Notes: generated by a model not told the origin, from the sequence alone. 64,000 nucleotides of DNA from Streptomyces sp. sk2.1 (GCF_008120935.1 NZ_RDBO01000020.1:1103379-1167378), one strand, 5' to 3'; shown: positions 42,947 through 52,213, counted from the first letter of the stretch. Numbers and translations are program-made.

Positions 42947-43537
42947 ATGGCCGACATAGTCCGCGCGACCGCCGCCGACGTCCCCGCGCTCGCCGCCGTG
43001 CTCGCCAGTGCCTACGCCGAGGACCCCGTCTGGAGCTGGCTGATGCCGCACGACCGGGACCGGCGGCTGCGGCTGCTGTTCACCGCGCACCTGGCCCGGC
43101 AGGTTCCGGCGGGGCGGGTGTGGACCGATCCGGAACGCACGGTCGCGGCGGTGTGGGCGGAGCCCGGGAAGTGGAAGCTGCCGGTGACGTACCTGCTGCG
43201 CAACGCGGGCCCGCTCCTGCGGGCGGCGCGCACCCAGCTCCCGCGCACCGCGGGGAGGCTGTTCGCCATGGAGCACCGCCACCCGGCCGGGCCGGAGCAC
43301 TGGTACGTCGAGTACATCGGCACCCACGCGGACGTGCGCGGCACGGGACGCGGGGCGCGGGTGCTGGGCGGGCTGCTGGAACGGGCGGACGCGGACGGGC
43401 GGCCGGTCTTCCTGGAGTCCAGCAACCGCCGCAACCTCCCCTTCTACCGGCGGCACGGTTTCGCCGTGCACGAGGAGATGACGTTCCGTGCCGGGCCGCC
43501 GATGTGGTCGATGTGGCGCCGGGACGACGGCCGGTAG
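42947..43537 (+). CDS. GNAT family N-acetyltransferase
   Basis: This 196-aa acetyltransferase uses acetyl-CoA. The fold is seen in ADIVRATAADVPALAAVLAS at the start, WYVEYIGTHADVRGTGRGAR (beta-4 and the acyl-CoA pyrophosphate loop, Q/R-x-x-G-x-G), VLGGLLERADADGRPVFLES and NRRNLPFYRRHGFAVHEEMT (the usual asparagine and tyrosine region). The substrate is unknown. ATG 42947 has a -10 box but no Shine-Dalgarno upstream. Confidence 0.9.
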   Translation: MADIVRATAADVPALAAVLASAYAEDPVWSWLMPHDRDRRLRLLFTAHLARQVPAGRVWTDPERTVAAVWAEPGKWKLPVTYLLRNAGPLLRAARTQLPRTAGRLFAMEHRHPAGPEHWYVEYIGTHADVRGTGRGARVLGGLLERADADGRPVFLESSNRRNLPFYRRHGFAVHEEMTFRAGPPMWSMWRRDDGR

Positions 43538-43562
43538 TCCGGGCGGGACGGCGGCCGGCGGC

Positions 43563-44228
43563 TCAGGCCGACAGCTCCCAGACCAGCACCTCGGCCGCCC
43601 CGGCCGCCACCAGCCCCTGCCCCTGCTCGCCGGTGATCCGCGCCGAGTCGCCCGGCCCCAGCGCCTCGCCGTCGTCGCCGAGCCGTACCGAACCGGCCGT
43701 CACGTGCACGTACACCAGCGGCGCGTCCGGCAGCGCGACCCGCTCCCCCGCGGCCGGCCGGTGCACGCGGAGCGCCGCGCCGGCCGCCGGGAGCTCGTAC
43801 GGCGCCGCGGCTCCGGCGAGGCCGGGGACGATCGTGTACGCGGGTTCGCCGCCCGCCTCCAGCGGTGCCAGCCACATCTGGACGAACGTCAGCGGGGTGT
43901 CCCCGTCGTTCCGTTCGACGTGGCGCACGCCGGACGCGGCGCTGAGGTGCTGGAGGTCGCCGGGCCGTACGACCGTGGCGTGACCGGTGGAGTCGCGGTG
44001 GGTCAGCTCGCCCTCGACGACCCAGGTGACGATCTCCGTATGGCTGTGCGGGTGTTCCTCGAAGCCCGCGCCGGGGGCGAGCCGTTCCTCGTTGACGGCC
44101 ATGACCGGGCCGAAGCGGAGGTTGTCCGGGTCGTAGAAGGTGCCGAAGGAGAAGGCGTGCCGGGACAGGATGCCGGCGTCCCGGTCCCCGCCCTGGAAGC
44201 GGTCGTCGGCGCGGTGTACGGAGATCAC
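43563..44228 (-). CDS. Pirin family bicupin (YhhW-like)
   Basis: This 221-aa protein has the pirin cupin metal site: FEEHPHSHTEIVTWVVEGEL (His residues, Glu) and GHATVVRPGDLQHLSAASGV with HVERN, then a second cupin (VHVTAGSVRLGDDGEALGPG, ELSA end). Quercetin 2,3-dioxygenase or redox-sensing roles are known for homologs. The start is GTG 44228 (ISVHRADDRFQ), matching the family N-terminus better than the upstream Met codons. It is divergent from fasR across 118 bp. Confidence 0.9.
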   Translation of the reverse strand: MISVHRADDRFQGGDRDAGILSRHAFSFGTFYDPDNLRFGPVMAVNEERLAPGAGFEEHPHSHTEIVTWVVEGELTHRDSTGHATVVRPGDLQHLSAASGVRHVERNDGDTPLTFVQMWLAPLEAGGEPAYTIVPGLAGAAAPYELPAAGAALRVHRPAAGERVALPDAPLVYVHVTAGSVRLGDDGEALGPGDSARITGEQGQGLVAAGAAEVLVWELSA

Positions 44229-44346
44229 GGGGCCACGGTAGCCGGGCGGGGGCGCGGAGGAATCCTCCCCGGCCGCTACCCGCCGGTACGACCCGCGGCG
44301 GCCCCGGCCCTCCGTGCCTGTCGCCCGATAAGGCAGTCTTGTTCTC

Positions 44347-45546
44347 GTGCCCCGACCCGATCCTGAGCAGCCCGCTGCGAACGACGCCCACCTGCATGCC
44401 GCGACCCTGAAACGGCTGGAGCAGTCCTCCGGCCGACTGGCCGCCAACGCGATCGCCCGCATGGACGAATCGCTGCCCTGGTACCGGGCGATGCCACCGG
44501 AGAACCGGTCCTGGATCGGCCTGGTGGCCCAGGCCGGCATCGCGGCGTTCACCGAGTGGTTCCGGCATCCGGAGACCCCGCAGGCCATCTCCACCGACGT
44601 GTTCGGCACCGCTCCGCGGGAGCTGACCCGGGCGATCACCCTGCGACAGACCGTCGAGATGGTGCGCACCACGATCGAGGTCATGGAGGCCGCGATCGAG
44701 GAGGTCGCCGCGCCCGGTGACGAATCGGTGCTGCGCGAGGCGCTGCTCGTCTACGCCCGGGAGATCGCCTTCGCCACCGCCCAGGTGTACGCGCAGGCCG
44801 CCGAGGCCCGCGGGGCCTGGGACGCCCGGCTGGAATCGCTCGTGGTCAACGCGGTGCTGTCCGGCGAGGCCGACGAGGGTGCCGTGTCACGCGCCGCGGC
44901 GCTCGGCTGGAACTCCCCCGAGCACGTCTGCGTGGTGCTCGGCACCGCCCCGGACGGCGACAGCGAACTGACCGTGGAGGCGATCCGGCGGGCCGCCCGG
45001 CACGCCAAGCTCCAGGTCCTCACCGGGGTGCTCGGCAACCGCCTCGTGGTCATCGCGGGCGGCAGCGACAGCCCGCTGCACGTCGCCAAGTCACTGATCG
45101 GCCCGTACGCGGCGGGCCCCGTCGTCGCCGGGCCCGTGGTGCCCGACCTGCTGGCGGCCACCCGGTCCGCGCAGGCCGCGGCGGCCGGGCTCAGGGCGTG
45201 CGGTGCCTGGCAGGACGCCCCGCGCCCGGTGCTGGCCGACGACCTGCTGCCGGAGCGCGCGATGGCGGGCGACCCCGCCGCGCGGGACCAGTTGGTGGAG
45301 GAGATCTACAGACCGCTGGAAGAAGCGGGGTCCGCCCTCCTCGAAACACTGAGTGTGTATCTGGAGCAGGCGAGCAGCCTGGAGGGCGCGGCCAGAATGC
45401 TCTTCGTTCACCCCAACACCGTGCGCTACCGGCTCCGACGTGTGACAGACGTCACCGGATGGTCGCCCTCCGACGTCCGCTCGGCGTTCACGTTGCGGAT
45501 CGCCCTGATCCTGGGACGCTTGGCCGCCAGAGATCCACAGTCCTAG
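44347..45546 (+). CDS. fasR: FasR, CdaR/PucR-type activator of the fatty acid cluster
   Basis: This 399-aa regulator has an N-terminal DUF4456/CdaR-like region (LHAATLKRLEQSSGRLAANA, AITLRQTVEMVRTTIEVMEA), a GGDEF-related central region, and a PucR C-terminal helix-turn-helix (LLETLSVYLEQASSLEGAAR, MLFVHPNTVRYRLRRVTDVT). Its position directly upstream of fabD-fabH-acpP-fabF is conserved in Streptomyces, where FasR activates these genes and so controls malonyl-ACP supply for fatty acids and polyketides. The start is GTG 44347. Its stop lies 83 bp before fabD, room for the fab promoter and FasR site. Confidence 0.93.
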   Translation: MPRPDPEQPAANDAHLHAATLKRLEQSSGRLAANAIARMDESLPWYRAMPPENRSWIGLVAQAGIAAFTEWFRHPETPQAISTDVFGTAPRELTRAITLRQTVEMVRTTIEVMEAAIEEVAAPGDESVLREALLVYAREIAFATAQVYAQAAEARGAWDARLESLVVNAVLSGEADEGAVSRAAALGWNSPEHVCVVLGTAPDGDSELTVEAIRRAARHAKLQVLTGVLGNRLVVIAGGSDSPLHVAKSLIGPYAAGPVVAGPVVPDLLAATRSAQAAAAGLRACGAWQDAPRPVLADDLLPERAMAGDPAARDQLVEEIYRPLEEAGSALLETLSVYLEQASSLEGAARMLFVHPNTVRYRLRRVTDVTGWSPSDVRSAFTLRIALILGRLAARDPQS

Positions 45547-45550
45547 ACTT

Positions 45551-45580
45551 TTGTCGGACATCAACAATTCCCCATACGGT
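45551..45580 (+). promoter_or_regulatory. Candidate fabD promoter
   Basis: TTGTCG (45551-45556) and TACGGT (45575-45580), spaced 18 bp, lie 50 bp before the fabD start in the only AT-rich part of the fasR-fabD gap. Confidence 0.5.
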
Positions 45581-45629
45581 TCTTGGTCCCTGTCCCCACG
45601 GGTGCTCCGGACCGTTCACAAGAGAGAGT

Positions 45630-46550
45630 GTGAGGGTGCTCGTACTCGTCGCTCCCGGCCAAGGCGCTCAGACGCCCGGCTTCCTGACTCCCTGGCTCGA
45701 CCTCCCCGGTGCCGCAGACCGCATCGCGGCCTGGTCCGACGCCATCGGGCTCGACCTCGCCCACTACGGCACCAAGGCCGAAGCGGAGGAGATCCGTGAC
45801 ACCGCGGTGGCACAGCCGCTGCTGGTCGCCGCCGGTCTGCTCTCCGCTGCCGCGCTCGACGCCTCCCCGGCTGTCGTCGCAGGTCACAGCGTTGGTGAGA
45901 TCACCGCAGCCGCCCTCGCCGGAGTCATCGGCGACGATGCCGCGCTGCGCCTGGTACGGACCCGCGGGCTCGCCATGGCCGAGGCCGCCGCGGTCACCGA
46001 GACCGGCATGTCGGCACTGCTCGGCGGCGACCCCGAGGTATCGGTCCCGCACCTGGAGAAGCTCGGGCTGACCCCGGCGAACGTCAACGGCTCCGGCCAG
46101 ATCGTCGCCGCCGGCACCGTCGAGCAGCTCGCCGCGCTGGCCGAGGACATGCCCGAGGGCGTGCGCCGCGTGGTCGCGCTCAAGGTCGCCGGCGCGTTCC
46201 ACACGCACCACATGGCGCCCGCCGTCGACCGGCTGCGCGAGGCCGCCGCGGGGCTGGAGGTCTCCGACCCGACCGTGACGTACGTCTCCAACGCCGACGG
46301 CAAGGCCGTGACCACCGGCGACGAGGTCATCTCCAGGCTGGTCGGCCAGGTGGCCAACCCGGTCCGCTGGGACCTGTGCATGGAGACCTTCAAGGAGCTG
46401 GGCGTCACGGCTCTCATCGAGGCGTGCCCCGGTGGCACGCTCACGGGGCTCGCCAAGCGCGCGCTGCCCGGCGTGAAGACGCTCGCGCTCAAGACCCCCG
46501 ACGACCTCGAAGCGGCCCGCGCGCTCATCTCCGAGCACGCGAGCGCCTAA
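45630..46550 (+). CDS. fabD: Malonyl-CoA:ACP transacylase
   Basis: This 306-aa enzyme loads malonyl units onto ACP for fatty acid synthesis and, in Streptomyces, also for type II polyketides. LVLVAPGQGAQTPGFLTPWL begins the fold; the nucleophile is Ser87 in AVVAGHSVGEITAAALAG; the catalytic His is His191 in AGAFHTHHM; VNGSGQIVAAG is the subdomain with the substrate loop. The start is GTG 45630 (encoding VRVLVLV), with GAGAG a few nt upstream; the longer frame upstream overlaps the promoter. It is first in fabD-fabH-acpP-fabF, stop overlapping the AAGGAG that precedes fabH. Confidence 0.95.
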   Translation: MRVLVLVAPGQGAQTPGFLTPWLDLPGAADRIAAWSDAIGLDLAHYGTKAEAEEIRDTAVAQPLLVAAGLLSAAALDASPAVVAGHSVGEITAAALAGVIGDDAALRLVRTRGLAMAEAAAVTETGMSALLGGDPEVSVPHLEKLGLTPANVNGSGQIVAAGTVEQLAALAEDMPEGVRRVVALKVAGAFHTHHMAPAVDRLREAAAGLEVSDPTVTYVSNADGKAVTTGDEVISRLVGQVANPVRWDLCMETFKELGVTALIEACPGGTLTGLAKRALPGVKTLALKTPDDLEAARALISEHASA

Positions 46551-46566
46551 GGAGCCCCGAAAGAGC

Positions 46567-47598
46567 ATGTCGAAGATCAAGCCCAGTCAGGGCGCCCCGT
46601 ACGCACGCATCCTGGGCGTGGGCGGCTACCGCCCGACCCGGGTCGTGCCCAACGAGGTGATCCTCGAGACGATCGACTCGTCCGACGAGTGGATCCGCTC
46701 GCGCTCCGGCATCGCCACCCGCCACTGGGCCTCCGACGAGGAGACCGTGGCCGCGATGTCCGTGGAGGCGTCCGGCAAGGCCATCGCGGACGCCGGGATC
46801 AGGCCCGAGCAGATCGGTGCCGTGATCGTCTCCACCGTCTCGCACTTCAAGCAGACCCCGGCCATCGCAACGGAGATCGCCCACAAGGTCGGGGCCGGCA
46901 AGCCCGCCGCCTTCGACATCTCGGCCGGCTGCGCGGGCTTCGGCTACGGACTGACCCTGGCCAAGGGCATGATCGTCGAGGGCTCGGCGGAGTACGTCCT
47001 GGTCATCGGCGTGGAGCGGCTCAGCGACCTCACCGACAAGGAGGACCGCGCGACGGCCTTCCTCTTCGGCGACGGCGCCGGCGCGGTCGTCGTCGGCCCC
47101 TCCGACGTCCCCGCCATCGGGCCGACCGTCTGGGGCTCCGAGGGCGACAAGTCCGAGACGATCAAGCAGACCGTGCCGTGGAACGACTTCCACATCGGCG
47201 ACGTCTCGAAGCTGCCGCTCGACCGGAACGGCGAGATCAAGTTCCCGGCGATCACGCAGGAGGGCCAGGCGGTCTTCCGCTGGGCCGTCTTCGAGATGGC
47301 GAAGGTCGCCCAGCAGGCGCTGGACGCGGCCGGGATCAGCCCGGAAGACCTGGACGTCTTCATTCCGCACCAGGCCAACATGCGGATCATCGACTCGATG
47401 GTGAAGACCCTGAAGCTGCCGGAGAGCGTCACCGTCGCCCGCGACGTGGAGACCACCGGCAACACCTCCGCCGCCTCGATCCCGCTCGCCATGGAGCGGC
47501 TCCTGGCGACCGGTCAGGCGAAGAGCGGGGACACCGCGCTCGTCATCGGCTTCGGGGCGGGTCTCGTCTACGCCGCGACGGTCGTTACCCTCCCCTAG
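46567..47598 (+). CDS. fabH: Beta-ketoacyl-ACP synthase III
   Basis: This 343-aa enzyme starts fatty acid chains by condensing acyl-CoA (branched starters in Streptomyces) with malonyl-ACP. The triad is Cys122 (FDISAGCAGFGYGLTLAKGM), His268 (VFIPHQANMRIIDSMV) and Asn299 (ETTGNTSAASIPLAM). GFGAGLVYAATVV closes the fold. It lies 16 bp after fabD and 63 bp before acpP, in one operon. ATG 46567 is preceded by a weak GAAAGAG site. Confidence 0.96.
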   Translation: MSKIKPSQGAPYARILGVGGYRPTRVVPNEVILETIDSSDEWIRSRSGIATRHWASDEETVAAMSVEASGKAIADAGIRPEQIGAVIVSTVSHFKQTPAIATEIAHKVGAGKPAAFDISAGCAGFGYGLTLAKGMIVEGSAEYVLVIGVERLSDLTDKEDRATAFLFGDGAGAVVVGPSDVPAIGPTVWGSEGDKSETIKQTVPWNDFHIGDVSKLPLDRNGEIKFPAITQEGQAVFRWAVFEMAKVAQQALDAAGISPEDLDVFIPHQANMRIIDSMVKTLKLPESVTVARDVETTGNTSAASIPLAMERLLATGQAKSGDTALVIGFGAGLVYAATVVTLP

Positions 47599-47661
47599 GC
47601 ACACCAGGCCGTTCAGGCCCGGACGTCCGAAACCCTGTAAATAAACACCGAAGGAGCCATC

Positions 47662-47910
47662 ATGGCCGCCACCCAGGAAGAGATCGTCAGCGGTCTCGCC
47701 GAGATCGTCAACGAGATCGCCGGGATCCCGGTCGAGGACGTCCAGCTGGACAAGTCCTTCACCGACGACCTGGACGTCGACTCGCTGTCCATGGTCGAGG
47801 TCGTCGTCGCCGCCGAGGAGCGCTTCGACGTGAAGATCCCCGACGACGACGTCAAGGGCCTCAAGACGGTCGGCGACGCTGCCGACTACATCCTCAAGCA
47901 CCAGGGCTGA
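47662..47910 (+). CDS. acpP: Acyl carrier protein
   Basis: This 82-aa acidic carrier protein holds growing acyl chains on a phosphopantetheine arm at Ser41 in DDLDVDSLSMVEVVVAAEE (the DSL motif). Helices I-IV are clear, with VNEIAGIPVEDV before the motif and KTVGDAADYILKHQG at the end. AAGGAGCC is a strong ribosome site before ATG 47662, fitting the high demand for ACP. It is between fabH and fabF. Confidence 0.97.
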   Translation: MAATQEEIVSGLAEIVNEIAGIPVEDVQLDKSFTDDLDVDSLSMVEVVVAAEERFDVKIPDDDVKGLKTVGDAADYILKHQG

Positions 47911-47988
47911 TCAGCCCCGGCTCCTGTGTCGCCACCCAGCGGTGGCGCCGCTGATTCACGACCCTCTACACGTGGAGAAGATTTTCCA

Positions 47989-49251
47989 GTGAACTCGACC
48001 AATCGCACCGTGGTCGTCACCGGTATCGGCGCAACCACTCCGCTGGGTGGCGACTCGGCGTCGACCTGGGAAGGTCTGATGGCCGGTCGTTCCGGCGTCA
48101 AGCCTCTCGAGGGCGAACGTTTCGCCGAACTCCCCGTCCGGATCGCCGCCCTCGCGGCCGTCGACCCGGGCGAGGTACTGCCCCGCCCGCTCGCCCGCAA
48201 GCTGGACCGCTCGGCGCAGTTCGCGCTGATCGCGGCCCGCGAGGCGTGGGCGGACGCCGGCTTCACCGGCAAGGCCGGTGAGGACGAGAAGATCCGGCCC
48301 GAGCGGCTGGGCTCGGTCATCGCCTCCGGCATCGGCGGAGTGATCACCCTGCTCGACCAGTACGACGTGCTGAAGGAGAAGGGCGTACGCCGCGTCTCCC
48401 CGCACACCGTTCCCATGCTCATGCCCAACGGCCCGGCGGCCAACGTCGGCCTGGAGGTCAACGCCCAGGCCGGTGTGCACACGCCGGTCTCCGCCTGCGC
48501 CTCGGGCGCCGAGGCGATCGGGTACGCCGTCGAGATGATCCGCACCGGCCGTGCGGACGTGGTCCTCGCCGGTGGCACGGAGGCGGCGATCCACCCGCTG
48601 CCGATCGCCGCGTTCGCCAACATGATGGCGATGTCCAAGAACAACGAGGAGCCCGAGAAGGCCTCCCGTCCGTACGACACCGGCCGTGACGGCTTCGTCC
48701 TCGGCGAGGGCGCGGGCGTCGTCGTCCTGGAGTCCGCGGAGCACGCCGCGAAGCGTGGCGCCAAGGTGTACTGCGAGGTGCTGGGCCAGGGTCTGTCCGC
48801 GGACGCGCACCACATCGCGCAGCCCGAGCCGACCGGCCGCGGCATCGCCGCCGCGATGCAGAACCTGCTGGAGCAGACGGACCTCAAGCCGTCCGAGGTC
48901 GTGCACCTCAACGCGCACGCCACCTCGACGCCGCAGGGCGACGTCGCCGAGCTGAAGGCCCTGCGCAAGGTGCTGGGCGACGACCTCGACCACGTCGCGA
49001 TCTCCGCGACGAAGTCGATGACCGGGCACCTCCTCGGTGGCGCCGGCGGCATCGAGACCGTCGCGACGGTCCTGGCGCTGCACCACCGGATGGCCCCGCC
49101 GACGATCAACGTGGACAACCTCGACGAGGCCGTGGAGGCGGACATCGTGCGCGACGAGCCGCGACCGCTGCCCGAGGGTTCGATCGCCGCGATCAACAAC
49201 TCGTTCGGCTTCGGCGGACACAACGTGGTCCTGGCGTTCCGCAGCGTCTGA
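47989..49251 (+). CDS. fabF: Beta-ketoacyl-ACP synthase II
   Basis: This 420-aa condensing enzyme elongates acyl-ACP with malonyl-ACP. The triad is Cys170 (VHTPVSACASGAEAIG), His310 (VVHLNAHATSTPQGDVAELK) and His347 (ATKSMTGHLLGGAGGIETVA); the C-terminal NNSFGFGGHNVVLAFR is the usual end. GTG 47989 has GGAG 11-15 nt upstream; it is chosen because NSTNRTVVVTGIG matches the family N-terminus, not the longer frame. It is last in the fab operon and is followed by a strong terminator. Confidence 0.96.
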   Translation: MNSTNRTVVVTGIGATTPLGGDSASTWEGLMAGRSGVKPLEGERFAELPVRIAALAAVDPGEVLPRPLARKLDRSAQFALIAAREAWADAGFTGKAGEDEKIRPERLGSVIASGIGGVITLLDQYDVLKEKGVRRVSPHTVPMLMPNGPAANVGLEVNAQAGVHTPVSACASGAEAIGYAVEMIRTGRADVVLAGGTEAAIHPLPIAAFANMMAMSKNNEEPEKASRPYDTGRDGFVLGEGAGVVVLESAEHAAKRGAKVYCEVLGQGLSADAHHIAQPEPTGRGIAAAMQNLLEQTDLKPSEVVHLNAHATSTPQGDVAELKALRKVLGDDLDHVAISATKSMTGHLLGGAGGIETVATVLALHHRMAPPTINVDNLDEAVEADIVRDEPRPLPEGSIAAINNSFGFGGHNVVLAFRSV

Positions 49252-49273
49252 CCCGCGGCCCCGGCCCGGTCAC

Positions 49274-49314
49274 GAAGAGGCCCGCCTCCCCCTCGTGGGG
49301 AGGCGGGCCTCTTC
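49274..49314 (+). terminator. Terminator of the fab operon
   Basis: GAAGAGGCCCGCCTCCCC (49274-49291) pairs perfectly over 18 bp with 49297-49314, with a CTCGT loop, 22 bp after the fabF stop. Confidence 0.93.
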
Positions 49315-49447
49315 GGTCGTGTCCGCTTCCGTACCACCGGCCGCGCCCCGATCGCGCCTTCGGTTGCACCGGAGTGTTCGGGGGCGCCCGGCGGGGATTC
49401 TCCGGCTCCGCACGCCCCCGGGGCCCGTTCCGGGCCGTTTCCGGCCC

Positions 49448-49942
49448 TCACACCACCTGGTGCAGCCACCGCACGGGCGCGCCCTCGCCCGCGTGCCGGA
49501 AGGACTCCAGCTCGTCGTCCCACGGCTTGCCGAGCAGCTTGGCGATCTCGGCCGCCAGCTCCGTCTCGCCCTTCGCGGACCGCGCGAGCGCCGCACGCAG
49601 CCGGTCCTCGGGCACCAGGATGTCGCCGTGCACCCCGGTGACGGCGTGGAAGATGCCCAGGCCGGGGGTGGAGCTGTAGCGCTCGCCCTCCGCGGCGGAG
49701 CTCGGCTCGGCCGTCACCTCGAACCGCAGCAGGTCCCAGCCGCGCAGCGCGGAGGCCAGCTCGGACGCCGTGCCGAGGCGGCCCTGCCAGGAGAATTCGG
49801 ACCGCCAGGTGCCGGGGGCCGCGGGTTGTCTGATCCAGTCCAGCTGGACCCGTACCCCGAGGACACCCGCCACCGCCCACTCGACGTGGGGGCAGAGCGC
49901 GCGCGGTGCGGAGTGAACGTACAGAACTCCACGTGTCGTCAC
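49448..49942 (-). CDS. DUF3145 protein
   Basis: This 164-aa protein has the DUF3145 pattern: TTRGVLYVHSAPRALCPHVE, WAVAGVLGVRVQLDWIRQPA, TWRSEFSWQGRLGTASELAS, RFEVTAEPSSAAEGERYSST and DELESFRHAGEGAPVRWLHQ at the end. It is cytosolic, with no membrane or catalytic motif; function is unknown but the family is conserved next to the fab genes of Streptomyces. The start is GTG 49942. Confidence 0.9.
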   Translation of the reverse strand: MTTRGVLYVHSAPRALCPHVEWAVAGVLGVRVQLDWIRQPAAPGTWRSEFSWQGRLGTASELASALRGWDLLRFEVTAEPSSAAEGERYSSTPGLGIFHAVTGVHGDILVPEDRLRAALARSAKGETELAAEIAKLLGKPWDDELESFRHAGEGAPVRWLHQVV

Positions 49943-50291
49943 CGGGACCTCCAGTGTGGGACGAAGTTCGCCTTCCCCAGCGGCCTCGCGCCCGTGCCGC
50001 CTCTTCCCGGCCGGCTCCCGAGGTCGTCATCAGTAAACAGCATCGGGGTGAAACTCCTGAAAAGGGAAAGTATGTGACGTGGTGTGATTTCCGGAATGCC
50101 ACCCGAGTGGAGCCGGGCCGGGGAAGCGCCGCTGGTTCGACGAGGAAAAGCTACCGCGCGGGGGCGCCCGGGGTGTGACGTACGGTCGGTCCCGGGCACA
50201 TCATTCGCGCAGCTTTCACCCGCCGGGGCGGCGGGGCCTTCCGACCGGTGCCGCACGGGGTCGCCGGGGGCATGAGCGAAAGGACCCGAGG
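49943..50291. other. 349-bp divergent control region
   Basis: Between DUF3145 (minus) and the GDSL gene (plus) I see no supported gene. An AT-richer patch at about 50020-50080 probably carries the DUF3145 promoter and that of the plus-strand gene. Confidence 0.4.
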
Positions 50292-51203
50292 ATGCAGGAT
50301 CGTTCCGTCCGCCGTCGGTCGCGTACCGCTGCGGCCGTTCTGGCGGTGGCCTCACTGCTGGGCACGGCCGCCCTGTCCGGCTGTGACTCCGGACACGACG
50401 GGACGACGAAGGGGGCGGCCGGCCGGAAGCCGTCGGCCAGACCCGCTCCGACATGGGACCGCAGCCCCGGTTCGGTGGCCGCCGTGGGCGACTCCATCAC
50501 CCGGGGCTTCGACGCCTGTTCGGTGCTGACGGACTGCCCGGAGGTGTCGTGGGCGACCGGCACGGACGAAGCGGTGCGCAGCCTGGCCGTGCGGCTGCTG
50601 GGGGCGCCGGGGGCCGCGGCCCGGAGCTGGAACCACGCGGAGACGGGGGCCCGGATCGCGCAGCTGCCGGAGCAGATGGCGCTGGCCGCGGAGGAGAAAC
50701 CCGATCTGGTGACGGTGATGATCGGTGCCAATGACGCCTGCCGGGACTCGGCCCGGCACATGACGCCGGTGGAGGACTTCCGCACGTCCTTCGAGATGTC
50801 GATGCGCCGGCTGCGGGCCGGGGCCCCGAAGGCCCAGGTGTACGTGTCGAGCGTGCCGGACCTGAAGCGGCTCTGGTCGACGGGGCGCGGGAACCCGCTG
50901 GGCAAGCAGATCTGGAAGCTGGGGATCTGCCGGTCGATGCTGGGCGACGCGGACGACCTGGGCGCGGCGGCGGTGGCCCGGCGGGACTCGGTGCGCGAGC
51001 GGGTCGTGGCGTACAACGAGGTGCTCCGGGAGGTCTGCGCGAAGGACCTGCGCTGCCGCCACGACGGCGGGGCGGTCTTCGACTACCCGTTCACCGGCGC
51101 GCAGCTCAGCCGGTGGGACTGGTTCCATCCGGGGCGGGACGGGCAGGCGCGGCTGGCGGAGATCGCGTACCGCAACGTCACGGCGGCCCGGCCGCCCGCG
51201 TAG
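50292..51203 (+). CDS. SGNH/GDSL-type esterase lipoprotein
   Basis: This 303-aa exported protein has a lipoprotein signal peptide with lipobox ALSGC (Cys near residue 31). The SGNH core has VAAVGDSITRGFDAC (block I, catalytic Ser in GDS), LVTVMIGANDACRDSARHMT (block III, Asn) and FDYPFTGAQLSRWDWFHPGR (block V, catalytic His in DWFHPG). Extra Cys residues could form disulphides. It is probably a membrane-attached esterase or lipase acting outside; substrate unknown. ATG 50292 lies 11 bp from a galM-type gene on its 3' side. Confidence 0.9.
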   Translation: MQDRSVRRRSRTAAAVLAVASLLGTAALSGCDSGHDGTTKGAAGRKPSARPAPTWDRSPGSVAAVGDSITRGFDACSVLTDCPEVSWATGTDEAVRSLAVRLLGAPGAAARSWNHAETGARIAQLPEQMALAAEEKPDLVTVMIGANDACRDSARHMTPVEDFRTSFEMSMRRLRAGAPKAQVYVSSVPDLKRLWSTGRGNPLGKQIWKLGICRSMLGDADDLGAAAVARRDSVRERVVAYNEVLREVCAKDLRCRHDGGAVFDYPFTGAQLSRWDWFHPGRDGQARLAEIAYRNVTAARPPA

Positions 51204-51206
51204 GGT
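51201..51206 (+). promoter_or_regulatory. Possible -10 box for a leaderless galM transcript
   Basis: TAGGGT ends 8 nt before ATG 51215 and overlaps the stop codon of the GDSL gene; there is no ribosome-binding site. Confidence 0.4.
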
Positions 51207-51214
51207 CGTCGACC

Positions 51215-52213
51215 ATGATCACTGGTTCGGGCACGGTTGTGCGCACGGAAGAGTTCGGCACCCTCGCGGACGGCACCCCGGTGCACCGCTGGACGCTGGA
51301 GCGGGACGGCACCCGGGTGCGGGTGCTGACGTACGGCGGCATCGTGCAGTCGGTGGAGGTGCCGGACCGGGACGGGGCGCGGGCGGACGTCGCGCTCGGG
51401 CTGCCGGACCTCGCCGGGTACGAGACCTTCACCGGGCCGTACTTCGGCGCGCTGGTCGGGCGGTACGCGAACCGGATCGGCGGGGCCCGGTTCGAACTGG
51501 ACGGCCGTGTCCACCGGCTGGCGCCCAACGAGGGCCGCAACCAGGTGCACGGCGGGGCCGGGGGCTTCGACAAGCGCGTGTGGCGGGCCCGGGAGGTGGC
51601 CGACGGCGTCGAGCTGCTGCTGGTCGCCGAGGACGGCGAGGAGGGCTTCCCGGGGCGGCTGACGATGTCGGCGGCGTACACCCTGGACGAGGGCGGGGCG
51701 CTGCGGATCACGTACCGGGCCACGACCGACGCCCCGACGGTGCTGAACCCGACCAATCACACGTACTGGAACCTGGCGGGCGCCGGCAGCGGCAGCGCGC
51801 TGGGGCAGGAGCTGCGGATCGCGGCGGGGCGGATCACCCCGGTGGACGCCGAGTCGCTGCCCACGGGCGAGTTCCTGCCGGTGGAGGGCACCCGGTTCGA
51901 CTTCCGGGCGCCGCGTCCGCTCGGCCCGGCCTACGACCACAACTTCGTGCTGGACGCGGGCGGTCCGGGTCCGGTGGCCGAGCTGTACGACGCGGGCTCG
52001 GGGCGCGTGCTGACCGTGGCGACGACGGAGCCGGGCCTCCAGCTGTACACGGCGGACCACTTCGACGGGCGGCCGTTCGGCCCGTGCGCCGGGGTCGCGC
52101 TGGAGACCCAGCACTTCCCGGACTCCCCGAACCGGCCGGAGTTCCCGAGCACGGTGCTGCGGCCGGGCGAGGAGTTCGTCTCGACGACCGTGTACGGGTT
52201 CTCGGTGCGCTGA
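51215..52213 (+). CDS. galM: Aldose 1-epimerase
   Basis: This 332-aa mutarotase interconverts alpha and beta anomers of hexoses. Its motifs are VRVLTYGGIVQSVEVPDRDG at the start, YFGALVGRYANRIGGARFEL, NEGRNQVHGGAGGFDKRVWR (His97-like), TVLNPTNHTYWNLAGAG (catalytic His in N-x-T-N-H-T-Y-W-N-L), YDHNFVLD and the C-terminal Glu in CAGVALETQHFPDSPNRPEF. Fold length is complete. It could work with the neighbouring beta-glucosidase, which releases glucose. ATG 51215 is fixed by the family N-terminus. Confidence 0.95.
   Translation: MITGSGTVVRTEEFGTLADGTPVHRWTLERDGTRVRVLTYGGIVQSVEVPDRDGARADVALGLPDLAGYETFTGPYFGALVGRYANRIGGARFELDGRVHRLAPNEGRNQVHGGAGGFDKRVWRAREVADGVELLLVAEDGEEGFPGRLTMSAAYTLDEGGALRITYRATTDAPTVLNPTNHTYWNLAGAGSGSALGQELRIAAGRITPVDAESLPTGEFLPVEGTRFDFRAPRPLGPAYDHNFVLDAGGPGPVAELYDAGSGRVLTVATTEPGLQLYTADHFDGRPFGPCAGVALETQHFPDSPNRPEFPSTVLRPGEEFVSTTVYGFSVR

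Noticed and set aside
47926-47988. Longer start of fabF
   Set aside because: The extra residues do not belong to the FabF fold; GTG 47989 has a ribosome site and the family N-terminus.
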